DNA from: Costus lasius
Taxonomy: Eukaryota; Streptophyta; Magnoliopsida; Zingiberales; Costaceae
Reading direction: 5' to 3'
DNA: 64,000 nucleotides
Assembly (NCBI GenBank): GCA_027563935.2
Contig: CM050446.2
Location: forward strand, 26,787,501-26,851,500
How positions within the stretch are numbered: the first letter of the stretch is position 1; each line of letters opens with the position of its first letter. Below the pieces are notes generated by a model, which saw only the letters and a list, made by a program, of their open reading frames with translations, did not search any database and had not been told where the DNA came from. A program made the position numbers and the translations under genes. Shown here in pieces: positions 1-9,106 of this stretch.

Positions 1-178
1 ATTTTGACTTAAATCCTTTTGTTTGTTCGAAATCTTTATAACTTTTCATTTTTGTTGTATTTCAGGGGAAAACGGCCATATTTTGATAGATTTTGAAGAA
101 TCTAAGTGCACAGATGAATTCTACAAGTTGAGACGAAGCTGCTCATTAAATTTCATGCAATTTGGAGCTTATTTGGAA

Positions 179-490
179 ATTACGGCCCACCCGTGATTTC
201 CATAACAATCGTAATTTCTGGGAAGGGCACAGAAAGAATTACAGCTTGCCTGTGATATTTTTCACGGCTGTAATTTTCTTGGTACAAAATTACAAAATCC
301 AAAGAAAGAATCATGGCTTGCCTGTGAATATTTTCACGGCTGTGATTTCATCAAATATTATCCACAGAAAGAATTATGGCCTGCCTGTGAATATTTTCAC
401 GGCCATAATTCTTCTAGATCTCTTTTTCCAGAATACACAGAAAGAATTACGGCCTTCCCGTGATTATTTTCACGGCCGTAATTATTTTTG
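179..490. repeat. Palindromic module array in Ath1 LTR (U3)
   Basis: Four to five diverged copies of a module of about 62-73 bp start near 228, 301, 363 and 435, with a degenerate one near 180. Each begins CACAGAAAGAATTA, continues with CGGCCTGCC(T/C)GTGA, and ends TTTTCACGGCCGTAATT. The AATTACGGCC and GGCCGTAATT ends are inverted repeats, so every module can form a hairpin. The array lies upstream of the TATA box, where an LTR enhancer would be. The same core recurs in the LTRs of Chr1 and Chr2. Confidence 0.8.
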
Positions 491-578
491 CCTAATTCAA
501 AATTGACTTGGTTTCTTGCCAAAATTGGCTTGTTTTCAAGCCAACTTTTGGGGAAAACCTAATTGGACGATGGAGAAC

Positions 579-586
579 TATATAAG
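579..586 (+). promoter_or_regulatory. TATA box of the Ath1 LTR
   Basis: TATATAAG follows the palindromic array by about 90 bp and is the best TATA match in this LTR. It would place the transcript start near 610-620. Position and sequence are seen; promoter use is inferred. Confidence 0.55.
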
Positions 587-1465
587 AGAGCTTAAGAACA
601 ATTATCAGAACTTTTTGGCCGATTTTCAAGATGAATTCGATGAAGAGGTGAATTCTAGGGCGACTGGCAGCGATCAGTGTTTCTTCACCGAAAAAACCTC
701 GTTCTTCCGATCAACTAGCATCGATCCTCATCAGGGAGCCTCGAATTTCTTCCTCCTTATTGATTACATATTTTATTTTCCAATTGTAATCGAAATTATG
801 AGTTTTTATAACGTGAACATGATGAACATGTCAGCATAAACCTATTATTCAGGATTAAGGGTGTAACCCGCTATGTTTTCATGACTTAATTATTGATTTC
901 CATCTTATGAAGTAATTTACTTGTGTGTTCATTCAATTATTGTTGCATTTATTTACATGTTAATTACTGGCCACAATTTGCATGTTAGAGACATCGCAAG
1001 AAGTACTGAAAGGTGAATTGTGACGTCGGATCTACAGTTTTTGGACAAGTTGATTCAATCACAATAGTAGTTCGAATCGGCTTGAGGGATTTTTATGATT
1101 TGTCAAGAACTCAATGAGTTTATTTTGCTTTGATAACCACGAAAGTAGAGAATTAACTCAGATAAACACCAGATTGTACCGCTAAAAGGGAGCAATCTAT
1201 ACATTTGGATAAATCCCCTTCAGCACAGTAAATTCTTGTTTAAGATATATTTAGTTAGAAAAGTAATAAAACATAGTGTGGTGAATCCAAAATCCTGAAT
1301 TTCCATCAGATCGATTACAATCTATTTGTGTTTTTGATTCTTTAAAACAAAACTAAACCCTTTTCCTAATTATCTAGTTAATAATCCTAAGATAAGTTGG
1401 TACTTGGGAATGATATTTTTATTACTTTGATAGGTCGTGCACTTGCGGCACATCTATCAAGTTTT

Positions 1466-1483
1466 TGGCGCCGTTGCCGAGGA
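1466..1483 (+). other. Ath1 primer binding site (tRNA-Asp type)
   Basis: TGGCGCCGTTGCCGAGGA is complementary to the 3' end of plant tRNA-Asp(GUC), apart from one mismatch near its end (GGGGA expected). This primer type is usual in the Athila/Tat branch of plant gypsy elements. It fixes the end of the 5' LTR to just upstream. Confidence 0.85.
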
Positions 1484-1652
1484 CCAATTTCGCCAATATT
1501 GACTCAATTGAAGGGTTACTAGACTAGACTTTTATTTTCTATTTCTTTTGATTTATTTAATTCTGTTTACTCTATTTTTGAATACATTGTCTGTCTTCCA
1601 TCTTAGTTCTAACTGATGATCGTTTATACTCAGGTGTTATAGGAAGCTATTT

Positions 1653-3250
1653 GTGGAAGATCCTGAAATTGAAAGAACATTTCGTCTCCGCAGAAAACAA
1701 CTAGCCAAAGAAATTTTACAAAAGTCTAAGATGGAAGCACAAAGATCATTAAAGGATTTTGCAGCCCCGAACTTGCAAGGGGTTCACTCTAGCATTGCTA
1801 GCCCCAGTATTGAGGCGAATAATTTTGAAATCAAGCCATCTCTACTTTCCATAGTTCAGCAGAACCAGTTTAGAGGCTTGTCGTTTGAGGACCCTAATAT
1901 GCACTTTTTAATATTTCTTGAATATTGCGATACATTGAAAATGAATGGTGTTTCTAATGATGCTTTGCGACTTAGACTTTTTTCTTTCTCTCTTAGGGAC
2001 AGGGCTTATGCATGGCTTCATTCTCATCCACAAGATTCCATAACAACTTAGAAGCAATTGTCAAATGCTTTCTTAGCAAAATATTTTCCCCTAAGTAAGG
2101 CTGCATAGCTGAGGAACCAGATCATGAGTTTTATTCAAAAAGATGGAGAATCACTATATGAGGCGTGAGACCGATTTAAAGAACTTTAGAGAATGTGTCC
2201 ATACCACGGCCTCGACAAGTGGATAATTATTTATATATTCTATAATGCATTGAACTACAATACTCGTATGGCAGTCGACACTACCGCCAGTGGCGCAATA
2301 ATGAATAAGAGTGTGGATGATGTGACAAATTTATTTGAAGAAACGACTTTGAACCACTATCAATGGACAAGTGAGAGAAAGCCGTCTGCTAGGGCGTCAG
2401 GTAGGTATAATTTAGATGCTATTACTTCACTTGCCGCAAAGGTTGATTCCCTAACTCATAAAATTGATTCTTTGAATTTAAATCCTACCACTGTTAATGC
2501 TGTTTCGTGCGAGATTTATGGTAATGCAGGACATGATACACAAGACTGTCAGTTGGGAGTTTCCACACAGGGTGAGTGTAACTTTGAGCAAGTAAATGTC
2601 ATTGAGAATTATAACGGTAGATCTCAGAATAACCCATACTCGAGCACTTACAACCCTGGGTGGCAGAACCATCCCAATTTCTCTTGGAGGAATAATCAAA
2701 ACCCAGTACCTCAAGGTAACAATTGATCGCCCCCTGGCTTCTAGCAGAGATAGTATAATCAACCTCAAGCTCCCCAGAAGTCGAACATGGAGATTCTACT
2801 TGAGACTTTTATCGCTAATCAGACCAAATAAAATAAAGATTTCAGGCAGGAATTCAGACACATCAGCGAGTCTATCAAGAATCTAACTTCCAAGATGGAA
2901 TCTATGGAAACCCACCAGAAGATGTTGGAGACTCAGATAGCTCAGTAGGCTAGTTCTTCAAGTAGATCAACAGGAAGACTACCAGGGAAACCAGAGGCAA
3001 ACCCACATGAGCACTGCAATTCCATTACAACGCGCAGTGGGAAACAGTTAGAAGAGCCATGGGCACACGATGCGATGCTAGACCAAGAGGTGCAGAATTC
3101 TGAACCCACTAAGCAATAGGGAAACGAAAGCGAATCATCTTCGCAAGATAGGGAGCCAAAACCAGTTTATGTACCAACTCCTCTCTATAAATTGTCAGTT
3201 TCCTTTCCTCAAAGATTGGCAAAGGCTAGACTCGACAAGCATTTTGGAAA
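1653..3250 (+). pseudogene. Ath1 gag pseudogene
   Basis: The region resembles Athila-type capsid protein: a RAYAWLHSHP-like block near 2000-2030, a long middle domain, and an Asn/Pro-rich YNPGWQNHPNFSW block at 2640-2690 typical of Athila gag. A poor zinc-knuckle remnant (CEIYGNAGHDTQDC) lies at 2508-2549. The start at 1653 gives MEDPEIERTF, a reasonable amino end 190 bp after the PBS. In-frame stops at 2049, 2106, 2166, 2187, 2946 and 3117 break the frame. Most are explained by TGG or CAG turning to TAG/TGA. A one-base frameshift near 3250 separates gag from the protease frame. It cannot make a functional capsid. Confidence 0.8.
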
Positions 3251-4510
3251 ATTTTGGAGGTACTTAAAAAGCTTTACATTAATATTCCTTTCACTGATGC
3301 GTTATCTCAGATGCCTTTATACGCCAAGCTTTTGAAAGAAATATTGTCCAATGAGAGGAAGTTGGAAGAGTATGGAACGGTCGCACTCACTGAGGAGTGT
3401 AGTGCTATTATACAGAATAAGTTGCCATCAAAGCTCAAAGATCTAGGGAGTTTTTCTATTCCTTGTTTAATTGGTGATATGTCTATTGATCGTGCTTTAT
3501 GTGATTTAGGGGCTAGTGTTAGCTTGATGCCGCATTATGTCTGTAAGAAGCTGGACATTAGAGTTCTAAAGCCTATGCCTATTTCTCTGCAGCTAGCCAA
3601 CCGCTCTGTACAGCATCCGGTAGGTATTCTTGAGGATGTGCTTATCAAGGTCGGTAAGTTTTTCATACCCGCTGATTTTGTTATCCTCGAGATGGTGAAA
3701 GATTCTAGACTTCCCATAATTTTAGGTCACCCCTTTTTGGCGACAGTTGGCGCGATGATTGCTGTTAAAAATAGGAAGCTCACTTTTAAGATAGGTGACG
3801 ATTTTGTTGATTTTGATTTGACCAAAAATTTAAAGAAGCCCTCTTTTGTAGGATCTTGTTGTAGTGTTGAAGTCTTGGATGATGCATTACCGATGACTAT
3901 TGATTCTGGGATGGAGAAAGATTCGCTCAAAGTGTGCTTGACAAAAGATGATTGTAGTGATGAAGAAGAAGAGGTAAATTCTTATTCTTTGTTGTTAAAT
4001 TCTGCATCACCAATTGAGACCAAAAAGGTAAAAGAGGAACACTTGAGCACGTCAAGAGATAAGCCCAACTAAGAGAAAAGGTATGAATTTAAATCTTTTC
4101 CAAGCAACCTTAGGTATGAATTTCTTAGAGAGAACTCTACTTTTCCTATGATTATTAATGCTAATTTTGATGAATCTCAAACTGCTAAGTTTTTAGAGGA
4201 ACTTCGGTAGCACAAGAAGGTAATAGGCTACACCCTCGATGATATTAAAGGTATTAATCCTGCTATTTGTATGCACATAATATTTCTAGAAGAGAGGAGC
4301 AAGCCATCAATTGAATACTAGAGGAGGCTCAACCCTAATATAAAGGAGGTAGTCAAGAAAGAGATACTTAAAATCCTTGATGCTGGAGTTATCTACCCTA
4401 TCTCTGAAAGCTAGTGGGTGAGCCCAGTGCATGTGGTGCTAAAGAAGGGAGGAATTACCAAATTAAAAAATAAAAATAATACTCTCTAACTTGAATGGTA
4501 ACAGGGTGGC
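3251..4510 (+). pseudogene. Ath1 protease and amino-terminal RT pseudogene
   Basis: An open stretch of 272 codons (3254-4072) carries a retroviral-type aspartic protease: CDLGASVSLMP at about codons 83-93 holds the catalytic Asp, and ILGHPFLAT near codon 156 is the second conserved block. After a TAA at 4070 the same frame continues with the conserved lead-in to RT (EERSKPSIEY, VVKKEILKILDAGVIYPIS, VSPVHVVLKKGG), broken by TAG at 4208, 4319 and 4412. The stretch ends in a short frameshifted piece matching the TVTGWR block just before Chr1 inserted. About 100 bp of RT is missing between here and the continuation at 20751. Confidence 0.8.
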
Positions 4511-5120
4511 TAATGCAGCTATAATAGGTAGGAGGGTCCTTAGTTCTGTACTCTAAGGTAGTACACAATGCATGATAAAAACGGGAGGGGGTCTTGAGAC
4601 GAGAGAAGTGAAAACGCTTCGGAAATGCAGCAAGAAACACGATGAAATCAGTGTTGAATTCAATCGGGGCAACACAAATGCGGAAGGGGATCAACGGCAC
4701 TCAAACTATTGAAATAACTCACTAACCTCTTAGCAAACTTTAATCTTAGCACGTTTCTGGAGCAGCGATGGTGCAGGATTCAGCTCGTGCGCCTATGTAG
4801 CTGAATACACACCAAGGAAATAGGAAACCAACCACGCCTCCGATGGACGGATGCTCGTGGGTGAAGAAGATGAAAGCCAAGGAAAGCACAAAAGGAATTT
4901 CGAAACAGGCGAACCTGACCCACCGGTGGTGGTGGGATTTACTTCTTGCAATGGAAAACAAAGCTGGAATAAAACGAGGAGTCGGGGCTCCGACCAAGAC
5001 TCGTACAAACACCGGAATCGAGGCACCGACCACGATCCCAAACTCTAGAGGCACTCGCAGCTCACCAGGAGAACTCTACCACTATGAGAGAACTAAGGGA
5101 GAAACTAACCCAGCCTCCTC

Positions 5121-5128
5121 TTTTATAG
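5121..5128 (-). promoter_or_regulatory. TATA-like box in Chr1 3' LTR
   Basis: On the minus strand the sequence reads TTCTATAAAAGAGG. The same box is preserved in the 5' LTR at 20453-20460. It lies downstream, in element sense, of the palindromic module array, as in Ath1 and Chr2. Confidence 0.5.
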
Positions 5129-5572
5129 AATAAAAGGGGAGGGAACAAGACAAAAGAGTAAAGGACAAGAATCCTAACTAATACCAACTTATGCAGGCCA
5201 AAAGTGGTAAATCTGTAGCTACAAGACAAGATAAAACAAACTCCTACCAACTATTCCTGAAGCTGGTCGCATGTCCTTTTGTCCTTCACACGGAAGTGGC
5301 TGGAACGACGGTTAGATGCGTTTGAAACATGCCGCAATGAAGCAATAGAACTTGGATGTTGTGGCCTGGGTCACCACGGTCGTTGCGCACTCTTGGGCTG
5401 TGTTGTTGAGATGGTTATGCGGCCCGTCTTGGGCTAGACCTTCATGAGGTTGGGTTGCAAGGCTCATGGGTGGGAGCACTTTGGTATGGATTGATAACGG
5501 GCTAATAACTCTCATGTAGCGGTCTGGTGGATGAGATCGGCGTTGGGACCGTCAAATTTCCACCTTGTTGGG

Positions 5573-5612
5573 ATCACGACCTGGCCGTGATGGTGTTCAC
5601 GGCCGTGATCAG
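5573..5612. repeat. Last palindromic CACGGCC module of the Chr1 LTR
   Basis: ATCACGACCTGGCCGTGATG, then GTTCACGGCCGTGAT, forms one module directly beside the Ang1 insertion point. It is the continuation of the array at 14722-14974 before Ang1 separated them. Confidence 0.75.
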
Positions 5613-5614
5613 GT
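5610..5614. other. Target-site duplication of Ang1, left copy
   Basis: CAGGT directly precedes TGTTGGGG of Ang1 and is repeated at 14698-14702 directly after its last base. The perfect 5-bp match fixes both ends of Ang1. Confidence 0.95.
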
Positions 5615-7302
5615 TGTTGGGGTATGCCCTTAAGGCTAATGTTTGAGGCCTTGGGATTGTAACAATATCATGTATAAACTCTTATGTTTATAAAGGCAAT
5701 GGTTGTTATTCAGTTGGTTACATTGTCTGCTGCAATAAGTGTGCTTCTGAATAATGTCTCAAAGCTGTTCAGCTTGGCTGACATGCTGTTTTGTCCTTAG
5801 TCGAAATATCTTGGTGAACATGAGACAGCCTTGATATGATTGAGACTAATATGTGTTCTAATCTTATAGGATGCTTCGAGCATGGAATAAGATGTAGACT
5901 CATGGGTACATTGGATGTACTGGACAGACCCTACTAGGATATTCAATTGCTTGTCACAATGTGAATAATCCTTGATTGCAACAAGTGGCACATGTCCTCT
6001 GACTTGAGATCACTTGTGTTTCTAAATGATGATTGTCATTGTTTTGAGATAGTTCAATATCATTTGAAACATAATGGTTATAGACTATCTTGGATAATGA
6101 TCATGAGTCACGTTAGGACACTAGTGATAGATATAGGATTGCCGTCTCCTTGTTTAAGGAGTGTGATGTTCTAAAGGGGCCCCCTGGATGAGATGATTGA
6201 GAAAGTGTATGGCCATACCCAGGTGACTATGTTCATCTGATCTAATCATGCTCATCATATTGGAGCTACAGGCTTGACACGCTTGTCCAATAAGAACATC
6301 CAGTGGCAAAGGAAATATGTATGCCTTGTGAGCTGGATTCACACTTGTGTTGTGTTTTGGGTGTAGTCTTGGAAGACTCTTTCCTTTATATTGGTAGACA
6401 GTGATGTGTTGCTAGATACCCCTCACTGATCGTGATGACGTAAGTTATCGTTACCGATAGTTAAAGGAAACCCTTAGGGTCGCACAATTTGATGATATGG
6501 CTTACTTAAGTCAGATCGTGTGGACTGAATTGTTTGGGTTCAGTTTAAGGGGATTTAATCTCTGATTGTGAGTGAGATCTGGTCTAATCATGTTTGATTG
6601 ATTAGGGCTTGAGATCGGTAAGCTTCGATCGAGAGAATGGATGCTAGATCAGTGAGATCAGGAGCATCATGAGATGAACGGTTAGATCTTGAACCTTTAG
6701 GGTTTAATATGATCTAGACCAAATCGCTTGGGTTAATTGGTCTTTGAACCAAACCAAAATGAACCGCTCATTGAGTGAGCGCATGGTTCAAAGGGAAAGG
6801 AGGTTGCGACTTGTTCACTTGGCGTGAACACATGAGCGAGTGTGGGTTTCTATTTTTAGAAACCATGATCTCAAATGAGATCACGCCTCATGTAGGAATA
6901 GAATCATTCTATTCTTGTCACTCTCTCTCGCCCATCTCTCTGAACGGCTACGCTCTCTCTCGCGTGGTGAAAGATTGAAGCCTTGGAGAGGATTCGAAAA
7001 GAAAAAGGAAGTCATCTCACTCCCTTCCATTCGATCAAGACACTTGGAGATCCTTGCTAGCACAAGGAGCGACAAGGGTAGGCGATCTTCATCTTGTGTG
7101 CGCACCTTTTGGAGGAAAGCTTTTTCGGTTTCTGCTTCCAAGATGCCATCAGAGAAATGGCACTGGTATGAGTCGTCTAATCTTTACAAGTTAATCATAT
7201 GATATGCATGTGATTTTATTTAGAAACCCTAGCTTCCGTTGCTTTCAAAACCTCTTATATGCGCCATTAGGGTTTCGCCCCCCCTTCATGTGGGGACTTT
7301 CA
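5615..7302 (+). repeat. Ang1 5' LTR
   Basis: Starts TGTTGGGGTATG and ends GGGGACTTTCA, followed by the PBS. A TATA-like TTTATAAAGGC lies 72-82 bases from the start and is kept at the same place in the other copia LTRs here. The motif GATGACGTAAGTTATCG near 6432 contains a TGACG core and is half of a short inverted repeat that is perfect in Ang5. Frames such as 5992-6174, 6775-6978 and 6915-7202 recur unchanged in the 3' LTR because the whole LTR is duplicated. They are not genes. Confidence 0.97.
5687..5697 (+). promoter_or_regulatory. TATA-like block in Ang1 LTR
   Basis: TTTATAAAGGC is followed by AATGGTTGTTATT. The equivalent in Ang4 (32808-32830) reads TTTATATAGGC, then ATGGTCGTTATT. Conservation of this block among diverged LTR families suggests function, but no transcript start is known to me for this family. 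Confidence 0.35.
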
Positions 7303-7304
7303 AT

Positions 7305-7316
7305 TGGTATCAGAGC
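7305..7316 (+). other. Ang1 primer binding site (tRNA-iMet)
   Basis: TGGTATCAGAGC is complementary to the 3' end of initiator tRNA-Met, the usual primer of plant copia elements. It begins two bases after the LTR. Confidence 0.95.
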
Positions 7317-8213
7317 AAGTTTATGCATGTTTTTATGGTTGCTTGATGCTTGTGTGATCCTTGTTAGCGCAACTTAGATAGATCTATATGTGACATGCGA
7401 AACTTACATATTGTATTTTCATGGTGGCGCATGCTTCATCATGTTGTTCAATGTTTTTCGTTAAACAAAATAACTTGCGCGCTTACCATTAGATCTAAGT
7501 GGCGCCTGCTTTAAACCCTTAGACGGGTTATTAGGGTTGAAGTCACAGTCGAGTCTAGATCCAACCAGTCTATCAGACTATCTGACAGCCTAGATGGGTT
7601 GACCAGATAGCACCTGTGCGCAAGCACGAGGTTGCTATTGGTCGACTGCGGACAGGCGTGTAGCGATGTCTGATTGAGACAATCGATGAACGCACATGGG
7701 TTAGGCCCGGGGTCACACCCGCTTGCCAGACCTCATTGTGGTCGTTCAGCCCTTGACGCATGCATAGTTGACTATTTGGTCGACTCAAGTCAGTTAGGAC
7801 TTGGTGCATGCAAGGGCAGTGGATCTGACTAGGTCTGATGAGTGGATCCCTAGTAATGGACCGTTGTAAGGTAGTAGGGCACATAAGGAAAATAAAATAG
7901 ATGCCAATGGGTTTTCGAAATATTTTATTTTCTTAAATGGATCACATGTTGATTGAATACCATATGCCTGTTTATTTACTCTTATGTGGGCTGCCCGATT
8001 AATGTGTGCTGTGCTGGGGCCTGCGTGCCTGGAATTAACTTGTAAATTAATTTTTTATTGTGATCTGCGAATCACATGTTATTTAATTTATAAAGTGTAA
8101 TTGACCTGCGTGTCAATCTTGTCTAGATAGATTAATTTGTAATTTGATCAGACAAGAGCACATAGCACACATGGCAGAGGCGCATGCAGCAGTGGCTTGA
8201 CCAGGTGGGAGGT

Positions 8214-8230
8214 CTAGGGTTCGACCCTAG
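8214..8230 (+). other. tRNA T-arm-like hairpin with B-box in Ang1 leader
   Basis: A 5-bp stem (CTAGG/CCTAG) closes a 7-base loop GTTCGAC, exactly the geometry of a tRNA T-arm. GGTTCGACCC also resembles the B box of a Pol III promoter. A weak A-box-like TGGCTTGACCAGG starts at 8193, which is closer than in a real tRNA gene. No full cloverleaf can be drawn, so this is not called a tRNA. Confidence 0.5.
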
Positions 8231-8561
8231 GACAGGCGCATTTACCTGGTGGGAGCACCTAAGCTGCAGTGGGCGCTTGGGCCCTGGTTTGGGCCAGATG
8301 AGGAGCAAAGACCCATGAAGAGCTCAAGTGAAGACTTAAGTTAATTAAGGTCTTACTTAGGGTTAATGGGCTTTTACCACATAAGATCAGCATGCTTTCT
8401 ATTTATTGTTTATATAATTAGAATTGCATGATTTATTTATCTTCTGCTATCACCATAGGAATTGCATGATAGTTGAGAAGATAAAAGACCGTTAAAATCC
8501 AACGTTAAATATCAAGCTCGTAAGCCTTCTGACGCGAAACCTCACTGTTCTGACTATCGTT

Positions 8562-8595
8562 GGAGCCGTGTTGTACCCACTCAGTGGGCACGTCC
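8562..8595 (+). other. Leader stem-loop 1 of Ang1
   Basis: Lower stem GGA/TCC plus CGTG/CACG, a one-sided TTGTA bulge, and an upper stem CCCAC/GTGGG with loop TCA (8576-8588). In Ang6 the GGA/TCC pair is GGG/CCC, a paired change. Candidate packaging or dimerisation element. Confidence 0.6.
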
Positions 8596-8771
8596 ATCTA
8601 TCTTCAGACGGTGCAGGATTACACCTGCGTGTTACAGGGAAGGGATTTATCGCTTCTCGTTGCTCAGCATAGCACGTGGTGGTCCAGGGAGTAGGTCGGG
8701 TCAGCTTGACCATGTAGGCTACATATGTGGCGCATATGGTAGCACATGGAGGCAGCCATCTATGGGATCAG

Positions 8772-8805
8772 AGACTGTGTTGTACCAACTCAGTTGGCAC
8801 AGTCT
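8772..8805 (+). other. Leader stem-loop 2 of Ang1
   Basis: AGACTGTG (8772-8779) pairs perfectly with CACAGTCT (8798-8805). Inside are the TTGTA bulge (8780-8784) and the upper stem CCAAC/GTTGG with loop TCA. The same architecture with other stem sequences is found in Ang3 and Ang4. Confidence 0.7.
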
Positions 8806-8898
8806 GCTGGATTGCCCAGATGAAGGGGAATCGCACGGGTTGGCGATTGGCAGGGACTGCCTACCAGAAATTAGTGCTTGTACTCTCTGTGCATCTTA

Positions 8899-8914
8899 TC
8901 TCGCCTGAGCGGGA
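8899..8914 (+). other. Leader stem-loop 3 of Ang1
   Basis: TCTCGC/GCGGGA with a four-base loop CTGA. It lies just downstream of the conserved CTCTGTGCATCT block, about 200 bases before the gag start. Ang4 has ACTCAC/GTGAGT with loop CCTC at the same place. Confidence 0.55.
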
Positions 8915-9106
8915 CGCGGAGACCAAGTATGAAATCTGGATCCCATCTCACTAAAAGAGTGTTACTCTTTCGGACTGTTTTCATGGATTTTTCAGTCAGA
9001 TAAAATAGTGAGAAAAGAATCATTCTTAAGTCCTGAATTGATTCTTTACATTGATACTGACCTTGCTGTTCTTGCATTGTTGTAGATTCCTGCAGCAACG
9101 AACACC

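Larger units (their letters stand above)
1..1463 (+). repeat. Ath1 5' LTR (left edge not seen)
   Basis: The stretch ends a few bases before the PBS, where the 5' LTR of an LTR element must end; the most likely end is the CA at about 1459. It contains no convincing gene. From 162 to 490 it holds an array of palindromic modules, at 579-586 a TATA box, and then AT-rich sequence without recognisable features to 1460. Whether base 1 is inside the LTR cannot be decided because the 3' LTR is not in the window. The short frames at 162-506 and 516-839 lie inside the LTR and are not taken as genes. Confidence 0.7.
7317..9106 (+). other. Ang1 untranslated leader
   Basis: About 1.8 kb without a convincing gene between PBS and the polyprotein start. 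It holds a tRNA T-arm-like hairpin at 8214-8230 and three ordered stem-loops at 8562-8595, 8772-8805 and 8899-8914 (listed separately). The block TACTCTCTGTGCATCT at 8881-8896 is also found in the leaders of Ang3 and Ang4, which are otherwise diverged. Short frames at 8660-8908 and 8727-8954 overlap the stem-loops and are not supported as proteins. Confidence 0.8.

Noticed and set aside
4746..5054. Overlapping frames on both strands near 4750-5130 and again near 20118-20465
   Set aside because: They are the same LTR segment of Chr1 seen in its two copies, with different lengths and frames. No conserved protein results.
5992..7202. Short frames in the Ang1 5' LTR that recur at 13386-14597
   Set aside because: They recur only because the LTR is duplicated. 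They overlap on both strands, have no protein features, and are degraded in the homologous LTRs of Ang5 and Ang6.
8193..8230. A possible tRNA gene in the Ang1 leader
   Set aside because: Only a T-arm can be drawn. The A-box-like part is too close and no acceptor stem or anticodon arm is found.
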